A stretch of DNA of 64,000 nucleotides from Piliocolobus tephrosceles (GCF_002776525.5 NC_045436.1:9307294-9371293), one strand, 5' to 3'; positions 34,600-47,345 are shown, counted from the stretch's first letter. A program made the numbers and translations. Notes: generated by a model from the sequence alone, not told the origin.

Positions 34600-34880
34600 T
34601 TCATGCCTGTGATGCACCAGGCACAGTGGAGAGTGTAAGAGATTTCTAAAGCACAGTCTCTTCCATCAAAATTGTACCTTCTAGTTAGGGAGATGAAATT
34701 CACACATGAATCGCACACAGCGATACCAGTCAGCATAAATTGAAAGTAGTGCGGTGCTTGTTACGCATCCACTAGCACCGACAGAGGAAGAGTGCTCTTT
34801 AGAAATGATAAAGCTTCAAGAAGAGGTGGAGTTTGAGCAAGGCCTAAAAAAATTTGAACTGGCAGGAGAAGAGGAGGTTG
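34600..34880 (-). repeat. L2-type LINE fossil, antisense
   Basis: TGATGCACCAGGCACAGTGG, then TTGTACCTTCTAGTTAGGGA, TGCTTGTTACGC and AGCTTCAAGAAGAGGTGGAG followed by TTTGAGCAAGGCCTAAA. The order matches the reverse of the L2 3' region. Confidence 0.65.
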
Positions 34881-37800
34881 GGGAGTAAAATAGCTTAATT
34901 TAAGTGCACATCACAGTACATAAAACAGATGTGGAAATGTGCATATTGAAGTTGGGGATGGGGACATTTGGGAATAAGTGAAAAGATAACAGGGTACATT
35001 GACAAACTTTCAGAAAAACGTAGAAACCACTGAATATTGCGGAATGACTGTGGTGACTGAGACAGGGTAGTGACACAGGAAAAGGGAAAGGAAGCCTGAG
35101 ATTTTCTTTACTCACACCTTACCTGGCCCACCCTTCCACCGGTCCCAGGATCCACTGCAGGCAAAAACATTTCCTGAGAAAATGCATCCGAAGCCTGAAA
35201 CGCTTCTGCAGTGTTTATCTCAACTTACCTGTGGCATGGATGTAATGACAGATAGGACTCTCGGCTCATATAGTCTAAGATTTCCAAATTTATTTGTCTG
35301 CATATGAAGAATGCACAGTTTATTTTGTAGCCACTGCCTGTGTTTCTCTGTTTCTAAGAGGATGACTCCCCTACCCCTTGTTTGCCATGAACCCATGCCA
35401 TGCAACCATGCTCTTACCCCATCCTCCGCCAGCAACCACAATTCTTTCACGTGAACTTCCATTTGTTTTTTTTTTTTCGGTCTAAGACCAAATAACAACA
35501 ACAATTTAAAAAAAAAAATCATTTCTTTGGTCTGTGGTTAGATTATAAATCAAAACTGTCATTCCTGAAGTTATGTGAACCTCGGTGCAAAAGGCTCCCT
35601 GAAATTGTTCCCAGAGAAATTCCCCAACCAGCCTTTCATCTGTCTTTTTTGTACATCAACCATATTCAGCCATTTGTGTCTGCAATCCAACTAGCCCATC
35701 TGCTCCTGTTTTTAATAATTTTCTAGCACATTGCTTAGTTCAGCAGCCCCTCCAATCTCAATGAGGCCATTCTGACTCAATTGTTTGTTCTCTTCTTTCT
35801 CTTATAGAAGTTTGTATTTTGCTTTGAAAGGCTGCTTTCTCACTCAAGAGCATCTAATGCCCTATAGGGACTCCTCACCTTACACACCCTCCTGTGGTTA
35901 GGATATTGTTGTCTCATCTTCAGACTGAATGTGTTATTCAGGATTTGTTTATTTTATAGGATAAATTCCATTTGTCACTCAGCAACGACCTTCGTATTGC
36001 TATAGTCTCCTTCCAACTAAGGATATTCTTAAATCTACATGTGGATTCCAGGGTATATTTGAGTGCTTTTTAAAATGTCATTTTACAAGGGTTAGTGGAT
36101 CATAATACAGATCAAATTTGAAAATGATTTTCACAAAAGACCACATAGAGAGCTTGCTTCTGAAAGTGTTAATCCATGCAGCATTGTAAATGTTTTCTGC
36201 CAGCATTTGGTTATTCTAATAATACAGTTATTGTTTATTGTCACAGGTTTTTAAAACATCTATAAATATATTTTTAATTATGTAGAAATATTATACCATA
36301 TGTAGTTAGCTGTCAATCTTCCTGCATGTATATGTTAAAGAAGAAGTTGAAAATTGAATACTTAGCTTGGATATCATGTGAGTTTAAGCATGAGAGTTTA
36401 AAACAAAAACAAAAGGCAACTAACAAGGGGAAAAAATCCACTTCAATCCCTTTATTGTAAACCACAAGTGAATGAATCGATTATAAATTCACAGTGTTTA
36501 TCTTGCTAATTAAAAAAAAAGAAATCATTAATCCCAGACTACTAAGTGAATTCATCAAATTATAACAGAAAGCCAAGTATAAAAACTGACCAAGCATTAA
36601 GAGATACTCTGAAAGCATTATCTATATTGCCCAAATCTTTGCATTTGTAAAGTTTATTCATTAATCCTATTAGTTTCTGATTATGGGCTGTTAAAATAAG
36701 AAGTAATATATTACTATAATAGATGTTTGATGTTAGTAACCGATAATTATTTCCAAAGACTTTTTAATTAACCAGTAGTTTTATAAACCACAAGGCAAGG
36801 CAAATTAAATACTACTTTAGTAAAGAAAATATTGCTTTAAGTGCTTATTTTTTACAAGAAGGTAAATCATTAAAAGCAACTAAAAATGGCCTTCTCAATT
36901 TTAAAGTAGTAGCCAATAGAATTGAAAATATGTAGTGTTTTCATTATTTTCTGAAAACACTTGTTAAGTCCCTATGGTACTGACTCACTTTCCAATTTTT
37001 GAATGTCTACCAGAATGAGACACTCTTGTGCTGAAAATCCACTGGGGAATTATTCTCAATGTAGGAGAGCAACATCTATCCCATTGTTTCATTCGGATGT
37101 AAATGTGTATACATTTCCTCTGCATCTTTGCCTTGAGGGAAGCTTTATTTCAGCATAATAAATGTTTGAAACTACTTCCTAATAGCAAACAGCTTTTATT
37201 CTAGCTATGGGCAACTGTATGGGAAAGATATTTTAACTGGTTAAAAAAACCCTTTCAGACTCTATATTGTCAAACACACATTAGGTGAAAAGCATGAAAA
37301 ATGCCATTTAAAGTCATGCTCAGGGGATAACTGCAAGCTTGCTTTCCCCTGACACAATCAACTACTCTTTCCATGTGTATGTGTGTTTATATAATATATA
37401 TAGCTCCTCCTCAGCAAGAAAGACACTATCAAAAAGAGGTGGGGAGGCTCAGAAATCATTCGCAGTGTGGATTTACCAACATGGTTTCAGTTTATGTCTT
37501 CCCCAAGGCAATAAGCCTGTGCAGATGTCGAGGAAACCAACTTCCTACAGTGTTTGAAACACAAATCATTAACTTGTTACCAGTCTACATGGGAAGTCAG
37601 AATACAAAACAGCTTAAATATGTTAACTTAGATGCAGTCAAGCTTGTTCCCATTCATTTGAACTACTGAGAAGTCAGTACAAAATCCACAAACTTCCCAT
37701 GCCTTGGAGGGTTGTTTTATTCTCTGAAGAATACACTACTATGTCTGAATACATTCCCCAGATAGTTCTACAGTTCAACAATTTGATAGATACATTCACA

Positions 37801-37974
37801 GGGAGAAGAAAATATAACAATTCAATATTAAAAAACAAGAAACGCAAAATCTTATTGGACAGAACCTAATAAAAGATGCCATTGTTCAACTCATTACTCA
37901 AATAACGTGGTAGACATTTCTGACGCCTCACCACCGTTGAAGTGACTCAGCCCACTTAGGCTAAATTCATTCAG
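34881..37974. other. Long gene-free AT-rich stretch
   Basis: I see no splice-flanked coding exon. The 98- and 72-codon frames around 37340-37670 overlap each other and lack family resemblance. A/T runs occur at 35465-35476 and 35508-35519. The 35600-36000 part is more balanced and may be decayed L2. Confidence 0.4.
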
Positions 37975-38290
37975 GTAACTATCATTTGCTAAGTGCCTAC
38001 TATTTTCTAGATAACTCAAGTTCAAACAACATTAGTTTTCATGAGCAGAAAAACAAAAACCCTCTTATATTCTAGTTTGCAGAAAGAATAAAATAAAATA
38101 AGTAAAACCTATAGAATTGGTGGTAAGTAAAACTTAAAAGAGAAATAGAACGGGGAGAAAGAGTTGTGTTCTCAACGGGCAGGCCTGGCTAAGATGGTGG
38201 AATTTGAGAACACATCTTACTGAGAAATAAGCCAAAGGGATATCTGGGGAAGGATATTCCAGGAAGAGGGAAGAGATTGGGTGAAATTCT
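37975..38290 (-). repeat. L2-type LINE fossil, antisense
   Basis: TTTGCTAAGTGCCTACTATT, TTATATTCTAGTTTGCAGAA, AAATAGAACGGGGAGAAAG, CATCTTACTGAGAAATAAG, then GATATCTGGGGAAGGATATT followed by CCAGGAAGAGGG: the common antisense reading of this old family. Confidence 0.65.
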
Positions 38291-38677
38291 TGAGATTGAA
38301 CAACAGCACCCCATTTACTTTCTATATAGCTTATTTGTCCACTGAACATTAGAGTTCTTAGGACTAATACAGCATAAGGTAGTTGTGGTATTTAAGGCAG
38401 AATTCCTGTAAAGAACTTTGCCCAGAACCTGGAACGTAACTCATTACAGTTTAGCAATTGTCATAAATTGATGATATGCTCAAATTACTTATTCTTCCAA
38501 TCTTCCCCAAACACATTATCCGTGTCCACAGCCACTTATCAAGCAACTGAGACATGTGCTAGGGAAACCAAGGCATGACAAATGTGTCCTGAATTCTAGG
38601 ATTTCTGCTCTATGAATATGACAACAAATGCATGCATGACCAATGCACATATGACAGAGAGGCAAAGTTAGAAAATT
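38291..38677. other. Short unassigned stretch
   Basis: No exon or clear repeat. A CTAGGGAAACCAAGGCATGA piece near 38560 may be another MIR or L2 scrap. Confidence 0.3.
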
Positions 38678-38687
38678 AAGAAATTGG

Positions 38688-38992
38688 GAGCCGGGCTCGA
38701 TGGCTCACGCCTGTAATCTCAGCACTCTGGGAGGTCAAGGAGGGCGGATCATGAGGTCAGGAGATCAAGACCATCCTGGCTAACACGGTGAAACCCCGTT
38801 TCTACTGAAAACACAAAAAATTAGCCGGGCCTGGTGGCGGGCGCCTGTAGTCCCAGCTACTCGGGAAGCTGAGGCAGGAGAATGGCAGGAACCCGGGAGG
38901 CGGAGCTTGTAGTGAGTCGAGATCAAGCCACCGCACTCCAGCCTGGGGAACAGAGCGAGACTCCGTCTCAGAAAAGAAAAAAAAAAAAAAAA
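38688..38992 (+). mobile_element. AluY SINE, first of a tandem pair
   Basis: Y-type copy (GAGATCAAGACCATCCTGGC, AGAATGGCAGGAACCCGGGA, GGCGGAGCTTGTAGTGAG). It is preceded by AAGAAATTGG (38678-38687) and followed by AAGAAACTGG (38993-39002), which differ at one base. Confidence 0.95.
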
Positions 38993-39002
38993 AAGAAACT
39001 GG

Positions 39003-39291
39003 GGCCGGGTGCAGTGGCTCACCCCTGTAATCCCAGCACTTTGGGAGGCTGAGGCAGGCGGATCCTCTGAAGTCAGAAATTCAACAACATCAGACTGGCC
39101 AACATGGTGAAACCCCCTCTCTACTAAAAATAAAAAAATTAGCTGGGCCCGGTAGTGCAGGCCTGTAATCCCAGCTACTGGGGAGGCTGAGGCAGGAGAA
39201 TTGCTTGAACCCAGGGGGTGGAGGTTGCAGTTAGTGGAGATCTCACTGCTGCACTCCAGCCTGGCCAATGCAGCAAGATGCCCGTCTCAAA

Positions 39292-39323
<32 letters not shown>

Positions 39324-39329
39324 ATAAAA
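39003..39329 (+). mobile_element. Alu SINE, second of a tandem pair
   Basis: Starts GGCCGGGTGCAGTGGCTCAC only ten bases after the preceding Alu. S-type wording (GGAGGTTGCAGTTAGTGGAG) suggests it is older than its neighbour. It is flanked by AAGAAACTGG on both sides (38993-39002 and 39330-39339). The tail contains AAAAG repeats. Confidence 0.95.
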
Positions 39330-39339
39330 AAGAAACTGG

Positions 39340-40892
39340 TTGAAGTAATACTATGAATATTTGCGTTTAGTCTTCTAACCATGCTTGAAACAACTTCAAT
39401 TTTTTAACACAGTTTTATATGGTACAGTGAAATTTGAAACTGAGGAAAAAATTCAGCCACATTTCCTTACTTGACCTTCATGTCATAGTACATCTATAGA
39501 TTTTGTGCAGTATACTAAAACTCAGAAGTATTGCCAAGAGAATTTCTCCTTTGTTCACAGAAATTTCTTGTTGTCTATGTTTTTCTTATCATACAATGAC
39601 TGAAGACATTGATTCCCCATTTCTAGACTAATAGGAAAGATTCACAAAATCAATATCCATATTATCAATTGGAGCTTGCTGGTCAGATATAGATCCACAG
39701 TCTTTGCAGACATTGCTGCATTTATGAAGAAAAACAAAGTATTCAAATTTATAGTACAAATACTCTCCCACGTTTCAAGGATATTGACCTACTATTGACT
39801 TGGGAGGGACTGATTATTACTGAAAGAACGTCAAATAATCTCTTCTTTACTTGAAGCATAGCACCTCAAACTACAGCTCACTACCAATATGTACTTTCTT
39901 CATATTGAAGGTAAGATGATATTTCACCTTCACAGAGAGAAAAGACAGAAATTCTTCAGAACACTCAAGGCGAAGAGACAGAACTTGAAAATCCTGAAGA
40001 TGGTGGAAGAGCAGAATAATGAGGCCTATTATGTAGTCAATTATTTTCTCACAGTGAATTAACATGAATTCAAACCAATAAGAGTGTTTCAAATTCACAG
40101 AGGACACACACATATTTGCAAAACGCCCCAAAATCACTCCTCTTGAATAGTAGTCGAAAGAGGCACCTATTTCTATGCAGACTTGTGTGGCACCTAGCGC
40201 TTTGCTGTACTTAATACCTTACGTTCAATATAGGTAAAATGTAAATAATGCCTTTGTCACTATCCACTAAAATGAAGATAGGTCTCCTTTCTGGGAATAT
40301 TGTAGCTGGGCTAAATATTTTATGGCAGAAGATTAGGGAGCTGTCTCACATCGTACACACCGTGGTTATAGAGGAGAATGTCATCCTACCCCTGAAGGAG
40401 TTCCCTCCAGGTGCAGGCATATGGACCAATAGAACAATCCCGACTGTGCCCTGCCCTGTTCCCCCACCACAGAGGAGGTAGTTGAGTGGTTAGGCCAGTG
40501 GCCTTGGGAAAAATAAACCGTTTGTGTTGCACTGAGCACCGTATTTATCCTTCTTGTGAGCCATCCTCTACAGGGAAAAAGAATTGAGTATTCCACTGGT
40601 GTAGATTCTTCCTCACTCATTAATAAAAAAAAATACGTTTTGGCGGCAATGTGCCATATTTGCTTTTATTTCTCAATTGTTGGGAAGCTTGTAAGGGGAA
40701 GATAGTTGCTACTTACAGGGTCTTTTCAGAGGCCTCAACAATCCTGGCCTTGTGTCTATGGTTATCTGGCCATTGTAATTTACCTGAAGAGAACATCTAT
40801 ATAGCGAAAGGTATTTTCAGGGACAGAAGAGGCACTGTCCTAATGCTACATGTGAAGACATGACCTGGTGCATTACTGTAGTAATAATAATA
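39340..40892. other. Unassigned DNA with a more balanced patch
   Basis: Mostly AT-rich without a gene. 40370-40620 is richer in C and G and contains AAAATAAACCG after a CAGAGGAGGTAG segment, which could be part of an LTR, but I could not support a family. No exon was found. Confidence 0.35.
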
Positions 40893-41095
40893 ATGATTTA
40901 ACATTAATTGAGGGCTTACTGTTTGAAAAGAATGGTTTTAAATACCGTATTTGTAGTTACCCGCTTAAGTTCCCACAACAACTCTCTTATAGATGATAAA
41001 ACAGAAACACAGAGAAGCTGAGTGATTTGCAAATTTCAATCACAGGATGGTAAAAACATTTGGATCCAGAAAGTCTTGCTCTAAAGCAGCACCCT
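40893..41095 (-). repeat. MIR SINE fossil, antisense
   Basis: ATTGAGGGCTTACTGTTTGA, AAGTTCCCACAACAACTCTC, TTATAGATGATAAAACAGAA, ACACAGAGAAGCTGAGTGAT, then CACAGGATGGTAAAAACATT: MIR read from tail to head. Confidence 0.82.
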
Positions 41096-41334
41096 CAAAC
41101 GCCTTGCTATACAACAATTGACAAGAAAAGAAATGCCATGCCGTGGCCTGAAAGCCTGAGCACAGGGAGCAAGGGCATCGCCTGGTCCCACCCCAGGGGC
41201 AGCTCTGCAAGGTTGCCCTTCTTTGATGGAGTATCCAAGGCCTCCCTAAAAGGACCAGTTGATTGCCACTGATGTGAACCGATTCAAAGGGAGATCAAAA
41301 AATGATAAAGGACCTCATAAGAAGTTTAAAATCC

Positions 41335-41636
41335 GGCCCGGCGCTGTGGTTCACGCCTGCAATGCCAGTACTTTGGGAGGTCAAAGTGGGTGGATCATGA
41401 GGTCAGAAGTTCGAGAGCAGCCTGACCAACTGGCAAAACCACGTCTCTACTAAAAATACAAAAATTAGCTGGGCATGGTGGCATGCGCCTGTAGTCGCAG
41501 CTACTCAGGAGGCTGAGACAGGAGTATCTCTTGAACACGGGAGGCGGAGGTTTCAGTGCGCTGAGATCCTGCCATTGCACTCCAGCCGGGGGACAGAATG
41601 GGACATTTTTTTTTTCTCAAAAAAAAAAAAAAAAAA
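41335..41636 (+). mobile_element. Alu SINE with exact target-site duplication and an odd 3' end
   Basis: Starts GGCCCGGCGCTGTGGTTCAC and has both arms. AAGTTTAAAATCC is repeated exactly at 41322-41334 and 41637-41649. Just before the poly-A tail the usual GAGACTCTGTCTC is replaced by GGGACA, a run of ten T (41606-41615) and CTC, so a T-run faces the A-run. Confidence 0.95.
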
Positions 41637-41821
41637 AAGTTTAAAATCCTTCCTCGCTCTTGTATGCTTCACGTGTTTATAAAGCATACAGGGCGAGCCT
41701 GGGGAAGCTGAAGATAACTGATTTTCTCATAAAGAGAGCCCGTCAGGCTGATAGCTGGAAAGAGCTCTCTGGAGCATTCAGCTGAATGAAATTGGAGAAA
41801 TCTTCTCTGAGTTCTGGAAGA

Positions 41822-42168
41822 CAGACCATGGTTTGAATGTGGCCTCGCTAAAATTCAGGTGTTGACCACGTGATAGTATTAATGGGGGTGGGGTGGGGGG
41901 CTTTTAGAGGTGATTAGGTCATGGGGCTCCTCCCTGGTGAATAGGATTAGTCCCTTTTGAGAGGGTTTGATGGATGGAATATGCCCTTTTTGTCCTTTCG
42001 CCTCCACTGTGTGAGGCAGCTGCATGGAGGCTCTTGCCAATACCAATGCATTGATCTTGGACCTTCCAGCTACTATTAATATAAATGTGAGAAAAAAAAA
42101 ATCTGTTATTTGTAAATTATCCAGCCTAAGGCATTCTGTTATAGCAGCAGGAACAGGTTAAGACACGG
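41822..42168 (+). mobile_element. MaLR LTR (MST/MLT1 type), solo
   Basis: GACCATGGTTTGAATGTGGC, AAATTCAGGTGTTGACCACG, TTTAGAGGTGATTAGGTCAT, GGGCTCCTCCCTGGTGAAT, CCTCCACTGTGTGAGGCAGC, TTGTAAATTATCCAGCCTAA, GGCATTCTGTTATAGCAGCA and GTTAAGACAC mark a full solo LTR. A G-rich run (41884-41900) sits in the U3-like part. An A-run at 42092-42101 interrupts the 3' part. Confidence 0.88.
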
Positions 42169-45029
42169 GCCCAGTAGTCTTAAAAGGCAGAGTCACCTGT
42201 TAGGTAATTATCATTAGCTACATGACATTTAACATGTTAAAATGTTCAACTAAAGGTATGATTTAATATTAAAAAGTTCAACTGCAATGGACACCATAGG
42301 ATGAAAATTAGTAATCAGGTAGGCTAAAACTCACCAAAGAGAGCCTGATTCTCAAAGCAATCCGCACAAAAAATGTAATATGATGTTTTGTTTTATATCG
42401 TTGCTTGAAAAAAAAATATGTATGTGTGTATTGTGTTTGGCAATTATTTGAGGTGAAAAGTATACTAGGGAATGAAAATGTTATAAATATATTCCAAATA
42501 TTTGAAAGATTTTGCATTTGTTTTGTGGTTTATACCTGTTTTAGTGCTCCCATGAAGTGTTAATGAGGTAATTTTTATACGCACAAAGGCAGAAGAATCC
42601 AGGTATAACAAATATGCTTTGTCTGCATGAATGCTAATCTCGAGGTCACTATCCTAGCAGAAAATTATTAATTCAGATCTGCTCAGGTGCACGTCCAGAA
42701 CATTCTTCATTAATAACATGGGGAGATACGAAGTGACGCAATCTGATATTTAGAGAAAACAAAAGAGCCACAAGCAGGATCATATCCAAGACATGTTTCT
42801 AACTGTACACACATTCAAGAGTTAGGCCAATTGCCCTCAAACTTATCTCCAAAGGAGAAGAGTGGAAGTGGTTTAACATTAAGACTCTTTGTCTACAGAG
42901 CATCTTCGGGGGAAGCAAAAATATCCCAAACTTCTGGACTGTATGCTAACGTTTTCTTCTCTCCTTCCCCATCTCTTCCAGCGGAAATCAGAATGGGAAA
43001 CTAGTTCCCTTGGAATTAACTACTTAATCATTCCCCCAAGTGCTGAAATTGTGGATATCAGATGAAGGGTATCCAAATAGGCCACGCACAAAGGAACATT
43101 TGGTGTCAAACAAGTAATTTGCTGAATCTAGATTTGCTTGGTCAATTTGTATGTTTCTGTGATTAAAAAGCATAAGTATCATTTCAGGTTACTGGTGCCT
43201 AGTAAACAGGTCATAAAGAACAACATGTATCAAATAATGGTGTCATCTGAGACCCACCAAGAAATAATTCATAAAGATAAATTTCTGCCATAGAGATGTA
43301 TCATGAAGATACAGATATAAAGCCATTTGTATTTTACAAAGGGCAAATAAAAGAAATTAAAAGTGACTTTTCTCATTCCTTTTGATAGAATTACTTATAA
43401 AAACTGATAATTTATACTTTTTTCGCTGTAAGTAACTGCTAAATGCCCGTGACTAACTACCTCTTAGGCTATAATAGTATATGTTCACTAAAGTCATTTT
43501 CTTTTCTTTTTCTTCTGCCTCCCTATACTTAAAGTACTATGGTTTAGTGAGAGTCCCCGTTGTTGAATAAGAATGAATAGAGTTTGTTTCACTTTATTCT
43601 ATTTCACACCAACTAAAGTGATGCCAGTCATTTGATCAAAGAGGGCACTTCATCTTGAGAGTTTCAAATGTAGTGAATTAGTTCTATTATAGCTAAAACT
43701 TGAGTATATTTAAGAACTGATTCATACTGGTTAACTCAGGAAACAGCATATCATGTGAAAACAACCTTTACATATCACCTAAAATATTAACATTAAAATA
43801 TATGCTTGAAATAAACAATTAAAAGCACATTTATAATGATAACAGCAACACTTGTTTTGGTGTTCTGTTATTTGAAAAATTTCAATAATATTCATATGTC
43901 TCTATTTTAAATAACATTATTAATATACATAATGACATGAATCTAACCATTACTATTTACTATTCTATTATCAATTTCATATAATTCTTTTTCTGAAATA
44001 GAAATTTATAACCATTTAGTCCAGAAAACTTAAAGTTCTGATTCAACTAAGATATATTTCAACCTTATCAGAAGATGTAGATGTTTACATGGAGTAAACC
44101 ATCTTTGATACAAGCTAACTTTAACTGTATAGTTTATAACTTAGTTTCTATGACCTGATAATACTGTTTAGGTATTATTTCCTATTTTAACATCTTTGAG
44201 CCTATGTTCTAGAAATACAGCTTTGGTTCACATTTGTCTTTTAAAATATGGCTGAAAATAAATGTGTTGAACACTACAAATTTTTTTTCTAATAGAATAA
44301 AAATGATTAATTTTTGAAATTGTTGTTAATGGTTATATTCTCTTAAACTAAAATCTTATTATATTTGATAAGCTTCAGTCTTTTTTAATATATTCCAAGT
44401 AATGCCCACACTGGAGGAAAAAATAGCAGTCACATGCCAAGGATTAGAAAAATTAACTTCTTCAAAATATCCTCTTATTGGAAAACTTTTTTCATTAAAA
44501 AGTCAGCTCTAATATCCAATTAAATCTAAAGGTATTACAAATGCCATAAAAATGACAGGGTGAAGAACCAAAATAAAAGCCTCAAAGTGAAGCAGCAGAG
44601 TTAATAAATAGCTGTGAAAAATCCTGTGCCCTGAAAAATTATACAGAATACACACATGCACCCGTACACACACACATTGCACTTTTGCAAATACACACAA
44701 AATATTTTGGGGAGAAATTTACAAAGTACCTTTTCATCAAAGAAAATTTTCTCATTTTAAAGCAATTACACACCAACATTTTCAATAGAGATCTGACTTC
44801 TAGGCATATAAGGAACTATTCCAGTTACAATGATGCACAAGATGAATTTCCATTCTTTCGCTGCTTCCTGCAACTGTATCCAGAGTTCTAACTGAAGATT
44901 TCTTCTTTGATAAGAGGTTCACTGTGCTAAAACACCATCCCCTTTTTTAAACACCCCTTTTATAATGGCATTTCTTTGCTCGAAATAGTTTATCCACATT
45001 CCATTAATAATGTTATCTGATGTTTTTAG
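42169..45029. other. Long AT-rich stretch without a recognised gene
   Basis: I read no splice-flanked coding exon. A CA-rich piece with GCACCC and GTACAC interruptions lies at 44648-44678. Most of 43600-44500 is very AT-rich and unique-looking. Confidence 0.4.
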
Positions 45030-45150
45030 GTCCCTTGCTCTGTGCTAGGCTCTGACCTCAACAATTTTCATCTGCTAACTCTTCTTATTGTCAACGGTTT
45101 TGCAAAGGAACAGCTAGTAAAGAACTATCGAATCAGATTCTACAACAGGA
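45030..45150 (-). repeat. MIR SINE fragment, antisense
   Basis: CTTGCTCTGTGCTAGGCTCT at the start, then GCAAAGGAACAGCTAGTAAA followed by CGAATCAGATTCTACAACAG, which is the reverse of the MIR tRNA-like head. Confidence 0.65.
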
Positions 45151-45234
45151 ATTGGCAAAGTGGCTCTCTTGATATCAGCCAGCCAGGAAGTGGTGCAGAT
45201 TGGTGGAGTCCAACTGGCTGACTTCAGAGCCCAT

Positions 45235-46000
45235 ATTTTCAAGTCCTATGCAGTTCACCCCTCCCAGGTTTATGCTCAGTCTTCTTGATCTAGCATGCAA
45301 GGCCCTCCACTGGCTGTCTCTAAATTACCTCTCTAATCTCATCTTCCATTATTCTTTTTATCAGCAATTCACATGCTAGTCTCAAGAGATGTTAGTAAGT
45401 GCTCCTCAAAGAAGGTTTACAGGAATACATAAGCATGAAAAAAAAAATTTCCTTATAGGTTCAATGCTCTGAAAAGTCCTGCAGTAAAGAAATGTGTTTA
45501 CTTTTACTAAACGTTCCTCTAACTTATGCAGTCACAGAAATGTTTCCTTGTTTTTTTCATAGAGCACCTTTGCGAATATAGTTCTTTATGTAACACAGTG
45601 TGGGAAAGAATATTCTGCAAAAATACTGTGCTCCAGACTGATGAGTTTATTCTTCTCTCAGTATTGTCAAGGTATAATCATTTCTGTATCTTTGTCCCTA
45701 TTGTTTCCATACCTAAAATGTCCTTCCTTTTTCTCTTGTTAATTCAAATATAATATATCCTTCATGAATTAACTGGAATCTTACCTTATCACTGATACTT
45801 TATTGGATGACATGTTCTCACTTGAAACACCTTGCAATGTCTGCCTGTGGCACTCATTTATTGCATAACGATGTGCATTCATTGTATTACCATCTAACAC
45901 TTGCATCGCCCATGGCTTCTTATTAGCACATGGCTTCTCTCACAGCCATATGGCAAACTCCTTGAAGTGACAAAGCATTACATGATTTTGGAATCCTAGG
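45235..46000 (+). repeat. L2-type LINE fossil, sense, interrupted
   Basis: CATGCAAGGCCCTCCACTGG, CTGTCTCTAAATTACCTCTC, TAATCTCATCTTCCATTATT is the typical L2 3' region. It resumes at about 45660 (TCATTTCTGTATCTTTGTCC, ACCTAAAATGTCCTTCC, then CACCTTGCAATGTCTGCCTG). The part between about 45390 and 45655 does not fit L2 and may be an inserted older element that I could not name. Confidence 0.6.
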
Positions 46001-46464
46001 GAATCATTCACTCAACTTGATTTTTCAGCCGTCATCAGAGAGCGTAGTGCTTGCAATAATATTATCATCACACTTACAATAAGCTAGCATGTTTTAAACT
46101 AAACCATGGATTTTTAGGCCTGAAAGGTATCTGAGAGAGCACTGGTTACAAATATTGATGAAAATTGAGTCCCAAAGAAGTTATTCTTATTTACTCTTTC
46201 TACTCAAAACGTTTGAATAGTTCCAATAAGAGGCAGAAAGAGTAAAACAATTAAATATGGAGAATAAAGGCTAAATTATGAAATATGATAGGGTAGATGA
46301 TTATAACATTAATAGCGATCCATAAAATGTGAGAGCCGTGGCACACAAACTGTGCCTTCTGACAAGGTGCAAAAGAAAATGTGATGGGTTATGTAGCTCC
46401 GCTTATCCAACAAACACCTAACTTTGCACATGAAGTCAAAGAAAAGGTTATAAAATTAATGAAG

Positions 46465-46625
46465 TGCTGCCTATGTGCCGGACAGATGCAGTACCAGCCA
46501 AGTTTGCATGATCATTTAATTCCACGAGCACTCTATAAGGTTAAACTTGTTTCCTTTTTTCAGATTACAAAACTAAGTCTCAGTGAAGTGAAAAAGGCAA
46601 TACAAATTGTCTTGTTCATTATTTT
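46465..46625 (-). repeat. MIR SINE fossil, antisense
   Basis: GCTGCCTATGTGCCGGACAG, ATCATTTAATTCCACGAGCA, CTCTATAAGGTTAAACTTG, TTTCAGATTACAAAACTAAG and TCTCAGTGAAGTG: reverse MIR. The 89-codon frame over it (46381-46650) is accidental. Confidence 0.75.
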
Positions 46626-47284
46626 TGTTAATAATTCCAAAGTCACTTAAATGTTTAGCCAAGGGAGTTACAACATGGTCCACAGGCAGGAATAAGGTTG
46701 GACTGCCTCAGTGCTTAAAATCCGAGCCACACTTCTGGAGGAAGGAAGGAAGGAAAAGAAAAGGTGTCATTTCCTAGAAGAGTCTGGGGTCAAGCTATCA
46801 GTCATCTGCTTGTAGCATTAGAGGACTTTAATATGACTCCTGTGGAAAACAAAATCTTGAGCAGACTGCTTCCCAGTGGGTTTGCCAGGATAAATAATCT
46901 GCAAAATGTATCCCTAGACAAATAAATTAGTTAACCTGTTGAATAGAGTTGCTTCCTGTCATCCATCTGGATGATAAATAATGCCAAAATAAAGATTTCA
47001 GTTTGGGTGTCATTTATATTTCGCTCTTTTCTGAGAGAAACTGGCCAAGAATTTCCACTGAATCTTAATGTTAGCACTGAAATATAATAAAGACCCTTAT
47101 ATTCTACATAAGGAGATTGTTTTATTGCTTCTTTACTGATTGAAGAAGAATGTTTCAGGTAATCCAGAAACCTTATAAATTATTACTTCTTTTTTTAAAA
47201 AGGATGTCAAGTCCATTGAAATTTATTCTGTAGAAAAGTCCACTCTCAATTTCCCTGATTCACAAGAGTGTACTTTTACAAAAT
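46626..47284. other. Unassigned DNA with a short GGAA repeat
   Basis: A small (GGAA)n run lies at 46738-46755. No gene is seen. Confidence 0.35.
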
Positions 47285-47345
47285 TTATTTATCTTTTGAA
47301 ATTTTTGTGGGTACATAGTAGGTGTATACAACAAGAGTGCATTTT
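47285..47345 (+). repeat. Very short L1 3'UTR piece
   Basis: TTTATTTATCTTTTGAAATT, TTTGTGGGTACATAGTAGGT, GTATACA matches a short section of an L1 3'UTR. ACAAGAGTG occurs just before (47263-47271) and directly after (47331-47339), hinting at a target-site duplication around a tiny insertion. Confidence 0.5.

Noticed and set aside
37339..37669. Two overlapping frames of 72 and 98 codons
   Set aside because: They compete in different phases over the same bases and resemble no known protein.
38780..39268. 162-codon minus-strand open frame, the longest in the window
   Set aside because: It spans the tandem Alu pair; both halves are antisense Alu sequence joined through the poly-A tail.
46381..46650. 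89-codon open frame
   Set aside because: Most of it lies over an antisense MIR.
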